57,244 bases of DNA from Myxococcota bacterium (lineage in GTDB: Bacteria; Myxococcota_A; Polyangia; Polyangiales; Polyangiaceae), in the NCBI GenBank assembly GCA_963169165.1, contig CAUJFL010000144.1:1-57244 (forward strand). The letters are read 5' to 3'. A program made the position numbers and the translations under genes. Below, one piece after another: positions 25,301-34,333 of the stretch (its first letter is position 1; every line of letters begins with the position of its first letter). The notes beneath the pieces are model-generated. The model searched no databases and was not told where the DNA came from. It worked only from the letters and a program-made list of their open reading frames with translations.

Positions 25301-25900
25301 TCACTTCACTGACTCCCACTTGGTCGCCTGCCTCTGCAGCGCCGGGTGGCTGACGAGGAGGTGCCAGATGACGGCGCAGAACCCCTCGGTGTGGGGCGTC
25401 GTGCGCGCGGCCGAGATCGTGGGGATGAGCACGCACGCGTCGGCCTGCTGCTTCGTGAAGCCGCCGTCGCGGCCGACGATGCCGAACACCTTCGCGCCGA
25501 CCTCCTTCGCGAGCTCGATCGAGCGCACGAGGTTCACCGAGACGTTCTTCTCGCGGTTGCCGCCGCCGACGGAGAACACGAGCAGGGCGTCGCCGGCGCG
25601 CAGGCGCGAGCCCTTCAGCCACTCGGAGAACGTGGTGTCCCAGCCCTCGTCGTTGGTGCGGGCGGTCAGCTCGGAGACGTTGTCGGTCGGCGCGTAGGCC
25701 TCGAAGCCGCAGATCTTTCGAAAGTCATTGACCGCGTGACCCGCGTGGCCCGCCGAGCCGCCGACGCCGAGGATGAACAGTCGGCCGCCGCCGTCGCGCG
25801 TGGCGGCGAGGCCCGCGGCGAGCGCCTCGATGGCGGCGACGTCGAGCTGCTGGAGGAGCTGCTGGCTCTCGTCGAGGAAGGTCTTGGTGAAGCTATCCAT
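25301..25900 (-). CDS. gmhA: Sedoheptulose 7-phosphate isomerase-like SIS protein
   Basis: 199 residues, the usual GmhA length. The SIS fold is shown by RLFILGVGGSAGHAGHAVNDFRK (phosphosugar loop), DALLVFSVGGGNREKNVSVNLV and the C-terminal helix with HTEGFCAVIWHLL. GmhA isomerises sedoheptulose 7-phosphate to D-glycero-D-manno-heptose 7-phosphate, the first committed step. The variant ALLVFSVGGG rather than the common GISTSGNS loop occurs in related heptose or phosphosugar isomerases. It lies 1 bp upstream of gmhB and 21 bp downstream of the kinase gene. Confidence 0.87.
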   Translation of the reverse strand: MDSFTKTFLDESQQLLQQLDVAAIEALAAGLAATRDGGGRLFILGVGGSAGHAGHAVNDFRKICGFEAYAPTDNVSELTARTNDEGWDTTFSEWLKGSRLRAGDALLVFSVGGGNREKNVSVNLVRSIELAKEVGAKVFGIVGRDGGFTKQQADACVLIPTISAARTTPHTEGFCAVIWHLLVSHPALQRQATKWESVK

Positions 25901-25921
25901 TGTGTCGTCTCTCTCTCGTTG

Positions 25922-26917
25922 TCAGGAGCGGTGAAAGTTGGCGACGATGCGCGCGCCGTCTTGATCGAAGCGAAAGCGCAGCGGGCGCAGGCCGCGCTTC
26001 GTGAGCGCCTCCCAGACCGCGCGCTTGTCGGCGGGGCGGGCGTAGAACATGAAGAACCCGCCGCCGCCGGCGCCCATCAGCTTGCCGCCGATGGCGCCCG
26101 CCCTGCGGGCCGCCTCGTAGTGCTCGTCGATGGTCGGATCGGTCATGTTGCTGGCGAGCTTGCGCTTGTTGGTCCAGTGCTCGTGCAGCAGCTCGCCGTA
26201 GCGATCGACGTCGCCCTTCAGCAAGAGATCGCGCGTCTCGTAGCCGAGCGCCTTGATCCGGTGCATGCGCGAGACGGCGGCGTCCTTGTCCTCCTTGATC
26301 TGCTTGCCCTGCTCCTTCAGCACCGCCGACGCCGAGCGCTCGACGCCCGAGTAGAAGATGACGAGGTTGCTCTCGAGCTCGTCGACGACGTCGGGCGAGA
26401 CGTCGAGGCGCTCGGTGTCGACGCTGCCATCCTTGTTGAAGGTGAAGGCGGTGATGCCGCCGTAGGCCGCGATGTACTGATCTTGCTTGCCGATCGGCTC
26501 CTTCAGGATGTCGATCTCGACCTGACACGCCTCTCGCGCCAGCTGCTCGCTCGAGACGAAGTCGCGCTTGTAGGCGTGGAGCGCGTTCAGCAAGGCGACG
26601 GTGAACGAGCTCGACGAGCCGAGCCCCGAGTTGGAGGGGACGTCGGCGACGGTGACCAGCTCGATCGCGCTGTGTACGCCGCTGAACCGCAGCGTCTCGC
26701 GGAAGATGCGGTGCTCGATCTGGTCGACCGAGTCGACCGTCTCCGTCTTCGAGTAGGCGAGCCGGATCGAGTCGTAGAAGCGCCGGTTGGCGGCGACGAA
26801 GATGTAGCGATCGATCGCGGCCGCCACGAGGAAACCGCCGTGCAGGCTGGCGTAGCTGGGCAGATCGGTGCCGCCGCCGCCGAGAGAGAACCGTACCGGA
26901 GCTCGAGAGACGATCAT
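25922..26917 (-). CDS. hddA: D-glycero-alpha-D-manno-heptose 7-phosphate kinase (GHMP family)
   Basis: 331 residues. GHMP kinase landmarks are APVRFSLGGGGTDLPSY (N-terminal substrate motif), PSNSGLGSSSSFTVALL (ATP loop) and GKLMGAGGGGFFMFY (C-terminal motif 3). The IEIDILKEPIGKQDQY-type segment fits the HddA subfamily, which phosphorylates heptose 7-phosphate at the anomeric position. The start overlaps the guanylyltransferase stop by ATGA. Together with hddC, gmhA and gmhB it completes the GDP-heptose route rather than the ADP-L-heptose route used for LPS core (no hldE seen). Confidence 0.9.
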   Translation of the reverse strand: MIVSRAPVRFSLGGGGTDLPSYASLHGGFLVAAAIDRYIFVAANRRFYDSIRLAYSKTETVDSVDQIEHRIFRETLRFSGVHSAIELVTVADVPSNSGLGSSSSFTVALLNALHAYKRDFVSSEQLAREACQVEIDILKEPIGKQDQYIAAYGGITAFTFNKDGSVDTERLDVSPDVVDELESNLVIFYSGVERSASAVLKEQGKQIKEDKDAAVSRMHRIKALGYETRDLLLKGDVDRYGELLHEHWTNKRKLASNMTDPTIDEHYEAARRAGAIGGKLMGAGGGGFFMFYARPADKRAVWEALTKRGLRPLRFRFDQDGARIVANFHRS

Positions 26918-27612
26918 GTGCGTCCTGTGAGGTGTTGCACCAGGGTCGAGAGGCCCCCTGGCGAGCCAATTTCGAAGAATCTCTCACGCGCGATGACAGC
27001 CCGCAAGCGACCCGTCGCGGCGAGCTGGCGCTGGAGCACGTCGAGCCCGCCGCGAGCTCCCTCGGGGAGCGCCGCGAGGACCGAGCGCCGCAGCGCGAGC
27101 GCGCCGTAGTCGATGTGATCGAACGAGGGATCCGTGGTGCCCTTCTCGTAGCTGCGGACCCAGGCGCCGTCGGTCTTGACGTTGGACGCGTCCCACTGGT
27201 TCGAGTTTGCAAACACGCTCATCACGCCGTCGCAGTCGTCGTGCGCGCGGAGCGCGTCGAGCGGGCTCGCGTAGTCGAACGGCAGGTAGCTGTCGCCGTA
27301 CGTGACGAGGAACTCGGGCGCGAGGTGGGGGAGCGCGAGCCGGAGCGCGCCGGCGGTGCCGAGCTGATCGTCGCCCTCGTCCGAGTAGACGACGCGGACG
27401 CCGTCGCCGTCGCCCACGTGGTCACGCACCAGCCCGCCGAGCCGCCCGATGCAGAGGACGACCTCGTCGTAGCCGCACGACGCGAGGCGCTCGAGCAGCC
27501 AGTCGACGAACGGGCGCCCCGCGACGTCGAGCAGCACCTTCGGGAGGTGCTCGGTCATCGGGCGCATGCGGGTCGCCAGGCCGCCCGCGAGCACGACCGC
27601 CTGGCGGCTCAT
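26914..27612 (-). CDS. hddC: D-glycero-alpha-D-manno-heptose 1-phosphate guanylyltransferase-like nucleotidyltransferase
   Basis: 232 residues from the ATG at 27612. AVVLAGGLATRMRPMTEHLPKVLLDVAGRPF is the nucleotide-binding signature of sugar-1-phosphate nucleotidyltransferases; TYGDSYLPFD holds the metal Asp, and FFEIGSPGGL is the C-terminal substrate loop. HddC makes GDP-D-glycero-alpha-D-manno-heptose. Base specificity (GTP versus other) cannot be read from sequence by eye; it is assigned from the adjoining hddA. It overlaps both neighbours by ATGA. Confidence 0.88.
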   Translation of the reverse strand: MSRQAVVLAGGLATRMRPMTEHLPKVLLDVAGRPFVDWLLERLASCGYDEVVLCIGRLGGLVRDHVGDGDGVRVVYSDEGDDQLGTAGALRLALPHLAPEFLVTYGDSYLPFDYASPLDALRAHDDCDGVMSVFANSNQWDASNVKTDGAWVRSYEKGTTDPSFDHIDYGALALRRSVLAALPEGARGGLDVLQRQLAATGRLRAVIARERFFEIGSPGGLSTLVQHLTGRT

Positions 27613-28550
27613 CCGCCGAACACTTCGCGCGCGACCTCGGCGACCGCCAGCTCGACGGCGCGGTCGGAGGTGTGCTTCACGCGGAAGCCGAGCCCGGCGA
27701 GCTTCTCGGGCTTGATGCGGGAGAGCGGCACGTCGCCTGGCCACCCCTGCGTGCCGCCGCTGTACTCGACGCGGGCCGCCTTGTTGGGTGAGGCCGCCAC
27801 ACACAATTCGGCGATGCGTCGCACGCTGGTCGTGTCGGGCGGGGCGAGGTTGTAGATGGCGAGCCTGCCGGGGGCGTTGTCGAGCACATAGAGGAGGCCC
27901 GCCGCGCAGTCGGTGACGTGCAGGTAGGGCTTGGCCTGGCGCCCGTCGCCGAGCACGTCGAGGTACTCGGGGTGGGCCTTCAGCTTCTTGCAAAAATCGA
28001 GGATCGCGCCGTGCGTGCCGCGCGGGCCGACGACGTTGCCGAAGCGACAGATGTACGCCGAGAGGCCGAAGCACTCGGAGTACGCGCTGAGCAACGCCTC
28101 GCCGGCGAACTTGCTCGCGCCGTAGAGAGAGATGGGCAGCGAGCCGAGATCCTCTTCGCCGCAGGGCTCGGAGACGTTGCCGTAGACGGTGCCGCTCGAC
28201 GAGAACACGAACCTCGAGACGCCGTTCTTGCGGGCGGCCTCCATCGCGTTCCAGGTCGCGATCGTGCCCTGCTCGAGGTCGAGGCGCGGGCGCTCGAGGC
28301 CCCACCTCGCCTCGGGGTTGGCTGCCAAGTGAAACACGACGTCATGCCCGGCCATCGCGGCGGTGAGCCGGTCGAGATCGAGCGCGTCGGCCTGCACGAG
28401 CGTGGCCGCGCCGCTGGCGAGGTGCGAAGAGACGAACTCGGTCTTGCCGATCGTCATGTTGTCGTACAGCGTCACCGGACCGCGCGCGACCAGCAGATCG
28501 GTGAGGTGACTTCCGACGAACCCTGCTCCGCCGATGACGAACGAGCGCAC
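27609..28550 (-). CDS. NAD-dependent epimerase/dehydratase, extended SDR family
   Basis: 313 residues from a GTG at 28550. GGAGFVGSH is the NAD-binding glycine motif, FHLAANPEARWGLERP follows, and the catalytic YGASK is intact. It resembles UDP-glucose 4-epimerase and related nucleotide-sugar epimerases; it may epimerise or otherwise alter GDP-heptose before transfer, but substrate cannot be assigned. First gene of the tightly coupled block, 47 bases downstream of the discoidin-domain gene. AAGGGC and GAAAG stand upstream as possible ribosome-binding sites. Confidence 0.88.
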   Translation of the reverse strand: MRSFVIGGAGFVGSHLTDLLVARGPVTLYDNMTIGKTEFVSSHLASGAATLVQADALDLDRLTAAMAGHDVVFHLAANPEARWGLERPRLDLEQGTIATWNAMEAARKNGVSRFVFSSSGTVYGNVSEPCGEEDLGSLPISLYGASKFAGEALLSAYSECFGLSAYICRFGNVVGPRGTHGAILDFCKKLKAHPEYLDVLGDGRQAKPYLHVTDCAAGLLYVLDNAPGRLAIYNLAPPDTTSVRRIAELCVAASPNKAARVEYSGGTQGWPGDVPLSRIKPEKLAGLGFRVKHTSDRAVELAVAEVAREVFGG

Positions 28551-28597
28551 TTGCTTTCTTGCCCTTTGGTTGTGTGGGATCGAGAGGGGTCGAGAGG

Positions 28598-29587
28598 CTA
28601 AGGGTGTACCGCGACCTGCGCGAGGTGCAGCCAGCTCTTTCTGGCGACGCGGAGGCGGACGTAGCGCGCCTCGGTCGGCGCGAACTTGGGGTTCCACGTG
28701 GTGAACTCGGCGTCCTGGCGGGCCACCTCGGTCCACGTGGTCGCGTCGGGGCCGACCTCGACGATCAGCGGCACCGCGCGGTCGCCGCAGCAGTCGTCGC
28801 GGTTCTTGACCGTGAGCGACGAGAAGCGCTTCGGCGCGCCGAGATCGATCTCGAGCCAGGGGCTCGCGTCGTCGAGCGTGTGAAAGAAGATGCCAGTGTC
28901 GTGGATGCCGCCGCACTGTCGCTTCTTCGGCTCGCAGCGCGCCCACGTCGAGCTGGCGCGCCACGGCTTGCCCAGCGCCAGATCGGGCTTTCGGAGGGCG
29001 ACCCTGAGCCCCGCGAAGAGCAGCGCGAGGGCGACGCCCGCGGCGATCGCCGCCAGGAACCCGCGGCGCGCGCGCCTTCGCAGCAGCGCCTCGAGCCCCC
29101 GCTGGGGCGAGTCGAGCCGCGCGAGCAGCCCGCGCGCGGTCTCGCCGAGCAGCGCGGCGTCAGCCACCTGCACCTCCGTCGCCTCGGCCGCGTCGGAAAC
29201 ATAACTCGACTTCAACAAGTCTCTCACGCGCTCGGCGGCGCGCGGCGGCGCCACCTCGTCGAGCGCGGCGGCGTGGGCCTCGCGCAGCGCCTCGAGCGAG
29301 CGCTCGGGCGCGCCGTCGAGCAGCGCGAGCGACCAGTGGATCGACTGACGGAACGCGTCGAGCGCGTGCGCCGCGCCGCTGCCGGCCCGGAGCGGATCGA
29401 CCGGGGAGGCGACCCGCTGGCCGACCTCGAGCGCGAGCGCGGCGCGGCGGTACAGCTCGAGCTCCGCCGTCGACGCGGCGCGGAGCTTCGCCGCCTGACG
29501 CGCGAGCGCGCCGCGCTGCGTGACCCACTCGACGACGCCTCCCTGCGCGTCGCCGGTCGGCGCGGTGGGCGGCTCGTCTGCGGGCAT
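28598..29587 (-). CDS. Membrane protein with extracytoplasmic F5/8 type C (discoidin-like) domain
   Basis: 329 residues from the ATG at 29587. Residues 1-170 are a helical cytoplasmic region of unknown family, 177-197 a transmembrane helix (FLAAIAAGVALALLFAGL), and 200-329 a discoidin-like jelly roll: GKPWRASSTW, then FHTLDDASPWLEIDLGAPKRFSSLTVKNRDDCCGDRA and YVRLRVA. Such domains bind carbohydrate or phospholipid head groups, so the outward-facing part may bind the surface glycan. It is co-directional with the heptose operon, 47 bp upstream, and may be its first gene. Confidence 0.78.
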   Translation of the reverse strand: MPADEPPTAPTGDAQGGVVEWVTQRGALARQAAKLRAASTAELELYRRAALALEVGQRVASPVDPLRAGSGAAHALDAFRQSIHWSLALLDGAPERSLEALREAHAAALDEVAPPRAAERVRDLLKSSYVSDAAEATEVQVADAALLGETARGLLARLDSPQRGLEALLRRRARRGFLAAIAAGVALALLFAGLRVALRKPDLALGKPWRASSTWARCEPKKRQCGGIHDTGIFFHTLDDASPWLEIDLGAPKRFSSLTVKNRDDCCGDRAVPLIVEVGPDATTWTEVARQDAEFTTWNPKFAPTEARYVRLRVARKSWLHLAQVAVHP

Positions 29588-29718
29588 CGGCGCGCCGGTA
29601 CCACGAGGCCCCGTCGAGGGGAAGGCGTCGGCTCGCTCGACGAGCGACGCGTCCGTCGCCGCCGTCCGGCGCGGCCGGGCGCGCCACGAAGCGCGCGTTT
29701 CACGGTACAAGTCGGCCG

Positions 29719-30906
29719 ATGTCCCGCCTGGCCTGCCTGTCGCTCGCGCTGCTCGCCGTCGTCGCCGCCTGCGGAGGAGGCGACCCCGAGCCGAAGGTCA
29801 CGCCGAAGGCGTCGATCTACCAGGACGTGCTCGACCAGGGCGCCGGCAAGTACCTCGGCAAGACCAGGGTCTCGTCCAGGACCGACGAGGACGGCGTCTC
29901 CCGCTACCAGTTCGATCCCGCAAGCGGCCCCGTCTGCATGGGCGGTGAGCCCTACGGCGTGATGGTCCGCGAGGGCGCGAGCGACGATCTCTTCCTGTTC
30001 CTTCAGGGCGGCGGCGCGTGCTGGTCGACGTTCTGCCTCGCGATCACCCAGGCTACCGAGACCCTCCCCGCGAAGCTCGACGCGCTGAACGCACAGAAGC
30101 CGACGAACCCGCTCGCGGCGCACGATCTCGTCTATTTTCCCTACTGCGACGGCTCGATGTTCGCGGGGGACGCGGCGCACGACGACGACGGCGACGGCGA
30201 CATCGATCGCGATCAGCGGGGGCTCGCGAACCTCTCGGCGGGGCTCGAGGTGGCTAAGCTGCGCTTCCCCGATCCGCGCAGGATCGTGCTCGCGGGCTCG
30301 AGCGGCGGCGGCTACGGGACGATCCTCGCCGCGATCCTCGTGCGCGCGGCGTACCCCGACAAGCCGCTGCTCGTCGTCAACGACGCGGGGCCGGGGCTCG
30401 GCAAGCCCGGCGACGAGGCCTTCCTGAGCGGCGTGCTCGACGAGCTGAACATTCGCCCGCTGATCCCCGCCGCGTGCCCCGACTGCCTCGCGCGCGGGCA
30501 CGTCACCGGCCTCATCGGCTACGAGCTCGAGCGCGATCCGAACCTGCGCGTCGCGATGTTCTCCTCGTACGAAGATTTCGTGATCTCCGACGTCTTCTTG
30601 CAGGTGACGCCGACCGCGTACCACGCCGCGCTGCTCGACGAGACCTCGCGCCTCGCGGCCGCGCACCCCGAGCGCCTGAAGCGCTTCTTCGTCGCCGGGG
30701 CGGTCCACACGACGCTGCTCGGGGGCGTCGACGGCCTCATCGGCGACGATCTCAAGGCCGTGAAGCTCCCCCCCGGCGCCGCGGCGAAGCTCGGTGACAT
30801 CAAGATCGGCGGGATGGACACGAGCGTCGTCCGCGGCGTGACCTTCGCGACGTGGCTCGGCGCGGCCCTCGACGACGCGGCGGGCTGGGACGACAGGCTC
30901 GAATGA
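29719..30906 (+). CDS. Pectinacetylesterase-family lipoprotein
   Basis: 395 residues. MSRLACLSLALLAVVAAC is a lipoprotein signal with Cys18. LFLFLQGGGACW (oxyanion region of the family), YFPYCDGSMFAGD, nucleophile Ser in AGSSGGGYG and a late His in AGAVHTTLL match the PAE alpha/beta-hydrolase architecture known from plant pectin acetylesterases and bacterial vtpJ-like hydrolases. It probably deacetylates a polysaccharide outside the cell. It is divergent from the discoidin gene and 56 bp before the GxGYxYP gene, with which it may be co-transcribed. Confidence 0.85.
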   Translation: MSRLACLSLALLAVVAACGGGDPEPKVTPKASIYQDVLDQGAGKYLGKTRVSSRTDEDGVSRYQFDPASGPVCMGGEPYGVMVREGASDDLFLFLQGGGACWSTFCLAITQATETLPAKLDALNAQKPTNPLAAHDLVYFPYCDGSMFAGDAAHDDDGDGDIDRDQRGLANLSAGLEVAKLRFPDPRRIVLAGSSGGGYGTILAAILVRAAYPDKPLLVVNDAGPGLGKPGDEAFLSGVLDELNIRPLIPAACPDCLARGHVTGLIGYELERDPNLRVAMFSSYEDFVISDVFLQVTPTAYHAALLDETSRLAAAHPERLKRFFVAGAVHTTLLGGVDGLIGDDLKAVKLPPGAAAKLGDIKIGGMDTSVVRGVTFATWLGAALDDAAGWDDRLE

Positions 30907-30962
30907 GGCGGCGAGCGCGCGCCCGCGCCGGGGTGTCGACCTTGTGATATCCGCGATCCATC

Positions 30963-32675
30963 ATGCCCCGCGCCTCGCGCCTCGCGTCCCTGCTGCTCAC
31001 GCCGACCCTCGCGCTCGTCGGACACGCGGGCTGCGGAGAGGGCGACACCACGCCGACCCCGGCCGCTCGCGCGAGGCCCCCGCTGACCGTGGTGCGCGCG
31101 AGCTCGACGTCGGCGCCGGCCACGCAGCTCGCGGTGCAGGCGTGCGCCGGGCTCGCCAACCGCGACGTGGGCGGCTCGGTGTTCGTCGAGCTCGATCCGC
31201 ACGATCCGGGCTGGCTCGACGAGCTCGGGCTCGCGGCGAGCGAGACCCTCGACGAGGCCGACTTTCTCGCCCGGTGCGCCGCGCACAGGCCGTGCGTGCG
31301 CTATGACTACGCGACCCAGCAGGCGCTGTTGCCGAGCATCCTGACCGTGGCCTCGACGCTCGGCGCCGTCCCGCTCGACGACGGGCGGCCGCTCGCCTGC
31401 CCGAGCCCTGTCTTCGACGCCGTCCAAGCGTTCGCCGACAGGCAGACGCCGCTGCTCGCCACGCGCTACGCGTTCGAATCATTTGGCGAACAGACGACCG
31501 GGCTCGCGATGCTCAACCCGGGCTACGACCAGGCCCCCAAGGACCCCGCCAACCCCGCGCTGAACGCCCCGATGAGGCCCTCGCTCGTCGATCTCGTGTT
31601 CTCGCGGAGGCTGTTCGCGCTCTACCTCGTCAACGGCTGCACGAAGGGCCACGACGAGCGCGCGCTGCTCGACGAGATCGTCAACGCCGGGCGCTGGCCG
31701 ACCCCGCTGGCGGTCTATGGCTACAACAGCACCTGGAACACGCTCGGCGGGTACCTCTACGAGGCGCAGACTCGCTGCCTCGACTCCCGCAACATGGGCG
31801 CCGTCGCCAGCGAGGCGGGCAACCTCTCCTACTACTCGACCGTAGCCGCGCCCATCACCACGCCCGGCGTCGTTCGACCAGTTCCGCAGGCGCCGGTCGC
31901 GTACGATCCAGGTCGGACCTACGTCGCGTTCTTCGTCGGCGACGGCGACAACCTCGCCTACATGCTGAGCACCCGGCGCGACTGGTTTCGTCAGCGCGTG
32001 GCCGGGTGCGCGCGGCCAGCCGCGACGTGCCCTCCGCTCACGTGGACGATCTCTCCGCACCTCGCGACGCTCGCGCCGGACGTGCTGCGTTGGTATTATG
32101 ACAAAAGCCGTGAGACAGGGCGTGACACGTTCGCGCTGCCGCCGAGCGGGCACCTCTACGCGTACCCGTCGTCGCTCGCCGCGCCCGAGCAGGACGCCTT
32201 CGTCGCCGCGACCGAGCGAGACGCGCGCCTGCTCGGCGTCACCGGGGTCGTACACTGGGAGTGGTTCGACAGCTGGCGCGACGCGGAGGAGTCGTTCTTG
32301 CCGAAGTATGGCGCCGCCGTCCGCGGGATCTTCCCCACCAACGTGCCCTACCGGGGGATCGCGTTCCCCTGGTGGCCGAAATCTCGGTTCTTCGAGGTGC
32401 TCGACGGCGCGGGCGGGCCGGTCGTCGTGTTCAGGCCGCGCGAGTGGCGGGGCGTCCAGGATGACAAGGATGAGTTCTTCTTGTCACCGAGCAAGATGGC
32501 CGACGAGCTCGCCGGCTACCCGCGCGGCACCGTCAGCTGGGTCTACATGACGAGCGACGGCGGGCTCACGCTCGAGAACTCGTTCCTCGCGATGGCGGCG
32601 CTCTTGCCGCCGCACGTCACGCTGGTGAGCGCCGACGACGCGACGAGGCTCGCGCTCGAGGCGTCAGGGCGGTGA
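30963..32675 (+). CDS. Exported GxGYxYP-family glycoside hydrolase-like protein
   Basis: 570 residues with a signal peptide ending at a Cys (HAGC, about residue 24), possibly lipidated. The family fingerprints are YVAFFVGDGDNLAYML (about 320), SGHLYAYP near 399 (a variant of the GxGYxYP name motif) and VHWEWFD. The family is a putative carbohydrate-active enzyme clan without a settled substrate. Following a pectinacetylesterase-like gene, it may act on the same polymer. A cluster of AT-rich codons is visible near 32092-32120 inside the gene. Confidence 0.8.
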   Translation: MPRASRLASLLLTPTLALVGHAGCGEGDTTPTPAARARPPLTVVRASSTSAPATQLAVQACAGLANRDVGGSVFVELDPHDPGWLDELGLAASETLDEADFLARCAAHRPCVRYDYATQQALLPSILTVASTLGAVPLDDGRPLACPSPVFDAVQAFADRQTPLLATRYAFESFGEQTTGLAMLNPGYDQAPKDPANPALNAPMRPSLVDLVFSRRLFALYLVNGCTKGHDERALLDEIVNAGRWPTPLAVYGYNSTWNTLGGYLYEAQTRCLDSRNMGAVASEAGNLSYYSTVAAPITTPGVVRPVPQAPVAYDPGRTYVAFFVGDGDNLAYMLSTRRDWFRQRVAGCARPAATCPPLTWTISPHLATLAPDVLRWYYDKSRETGRDTFALPPSGHLYAYPSSLAAPEQDAFVAATERDARLLGVTGVVHWEWFDSWRDAEESFLPKYGAAVRGIFPTNVPYRGIAFPWWPKSRFFEVLDGAGGPVVVFRPREWRGVQDDKDEFFLSPSKMADELAGYPRGTVSWVYMTSDGGLTLENSFLAMAALLPPHVTLVSADDATRLALEASGR

Positions 32676-32683
32676 CCGGGGGG

Positions 32684-33889
32684 TCATCGCGCGCGGCCCA
32701 GGCGCCCCAGCCGCCGCTCGAGCAGCGCGCGCTCGGCGTCCGTCGGCGCCGACACGAGCGCGCGCTCCGTGTGGGACGCGGCGCGCGAGAGGTCTCCGGC
32801 CTGGCGGTGCAGCTCGCCGAGCGTCGCGTCCCACAGGTAGTAGTCCGAGAGCCACGAGGGGGGATCGACCTGCTGCAGCGCGACGAGCCCCGCCTCTGGT
32901 CCCTTCCACGCGGCGAGCGCGATGGCGCGGTTCAACAGGTGGAGCGGCGACGGGGACAGGCGCTCGAGCACGTCGTAGAGGCGCACGATCTCGGCCCAGT
33001 CGGTCTCCGCGAAGGAGGGCGCGAGGCAGTGCTCGGCGGCGATCCCCGCCTCCGCGTGGTAGCGCGACAGCGCCTGGCCCGCCGCGGAGCGCGCGAGGTG
33101 AGCGAGGCCGCGCGCGACGCCAGCGGGATCCCAGCGCGCCCGATCCTGCGCTTCGAGCAGCAAGAGTCCGCCGCAGTCGTCCACCCGCGCGTCGAGCCGC
33201 GAAGCGTGAAACCACATGAGCGCGAGCAGCGCGTCCAGCTCCGGCAGATCGCCCGCGGGATCATCTCGCAGCGTCGACGCGAGGCGCAGCGCCTCTTCAC
33301 ACAGCTCACGGCGGATCACCCGGTCGGGCTGCGCCGAGCTGTAGCCTTCGTTGAACAGCAGGTAGAGCATGCGGAGCACCCCCGGCGCCCGCTCGGCGTC
33401 GAGGGGGCCCACCTCCGCCCTCGACGCGAGGCTCGTCCGCGCGCGCTGCAGGCGCTTGTGGACGGCCTCCTCGCTCGAGAAGAGCCGCAGCGCGATCTCG
33501 GACGTGGTGAACCCGCACAGCGTCTTCAGCGCCAGCGTGAGCTGCGACTCGGGTGGGATCGCCGGATCGGCGCAGACGAAGAGCAAGGAGAGGACGCCGT
33601 CCTCGACCTCTTGCTCCGCGAAGCCGTCCTCCACCTCGGCGAGGTAGCGCTCGTCTCGCTTCGCGCGCCGCAGGTCGTCGAGCACGTGGTTGTGCGCGAC
33701 GCGGTAGAGCCACGCGCTCGGATCGTCCGGCAGCGAGGCCCGCCACGCCTGGGTCGCGCGGAGCAGGGCCGTCTGCGCGGCGTCCTCGCACAGCGCGAGG
33801 CGCGCCGCGCCGAAGCGCCGCGACAAGAGCGCGACGAGGCGCCCGAACTCCCGGCGAAAGAAGTGTGGCGGGAGCTCGGGCTCGGTCAC
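32684..33889 (-). CDS. ECF42-type sigma factor with C-terminal TPR-like extension
   Basis: 401 residues from a GTG at 33889. Region 2 (CEDAAQTALLRATQAW, then PSAWLYRVAHNHVLDDLRR) and region 4 (LTLALKTLCGFTTSEIALRLFSSEEAVHKRLQRART) are clear. The remaining roughly 220 residues form the DUF6596/TPR-like helical domain found in ECF42 sigma factors. These lack a classical anti-sigma factor and are linked to DGPF (YCII) proteins, as here, one base downstream of the YCII stop. The trigger is unknown. Confidence 0.92.
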   Translation of the reverse strand: MTEPELPPHFFRREFGRLVALLSRRFGAARLALCEDAAQTALLRATQAWRASLPDDPSAWLYRVAHNHVLDDLRRAKRDERYLAEVEDGFAEQEVEDGVLSLLFVCADPAIPPESQLTLALKTLCGFTTSEIALRLFSSEEAVHKRLQRARTSLASRAEVGPLDAERAPGVLRMLYLLFNEGYSSAQPDRVIRRELCEEALRLASTLRDDPAGDLPELDALLALMWFHASRLDARVDDCGGLLLLEAQDRARWDPAGVARGLAHLARSAAGQALSRYHAEAGIAAEHCLAPSFAETDWAEIVRLYDVLERLSPSPLHLLNRAIALAAWKGPEAGLVALQQVDPPSWLSDYYLWDATLGELHRQAGDLSRAASHTERALVSAPTDAERALLERRLGRLGRAR

Positions 33890-33890
33890 G

Positions 33891-34226
33891 TCAGAACGAC
33901 GCGAGCTCGATGAGCTCCACGCTCGAGAACATCGGCACCTCCTTCGCGATCGCGATCGCGCTCTCCATCGAGTCGGCCTCGATGAAGGACCAGCCGCCGA
34001 TGATCTCCTTGCCCTCGATGTACGGTCCGTCGGTGACCGCGCCGCCGCGACAGACGGCCACCGCGCCGCCGGGCCTCGGGCCCGACCGAGGGGGCGATTG
34101 CTCGAGGATGGCGGCCGCGTGCTTGGCCATCCAGCTCTTCCACTGGACATAGCCCTCCTGCATGGCGGCGGGCGTGGGTTGTGCGCTCGGATCAGCGGAT
34201 TTGCGGTACAGAAAGACGAATTTCAT
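33891..34226 (-). CDS. YCII/DGPF-domain protein, partner of the ECF42 sigma factor
   Basis: 111 residues. MKFVFLYRK, then MQEGYVQWKSWM, VTDGPYIEGKEIIGGWSFIEADSMESAIAIAKE and the C-terminal VELIEL pattern define the YCII-related fold; the DGPF box reads DGPY. Family members are small enzymes or ligand-binding proteins co-transcribed with ECF42 sigma factors. It is the first gene of a two-gene unit with a single-base gap. Confidence 0.9.
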   Translation of the reverse strand: MKFVFLYRKSADPSAQPTPAAMQEGYVQWKSWMAKHAAAILEQSPPRSGPRPGGAVAVCRGGAVTDGPYIEGKEIIGGWSFIEADSMESAIAIAKEVPMFSSVELIELASF

Positions 34227-34333
34227 GGTGTCGAGTCTCCGTCGAGAGGCCCGCGTCCTCGCGGGTCCGTGTGGAAGACGCCGACGATGGCCCGATTGGA
34301 CACGTCGGCCGATTTTTTTTCAGAGCGGGGCGC

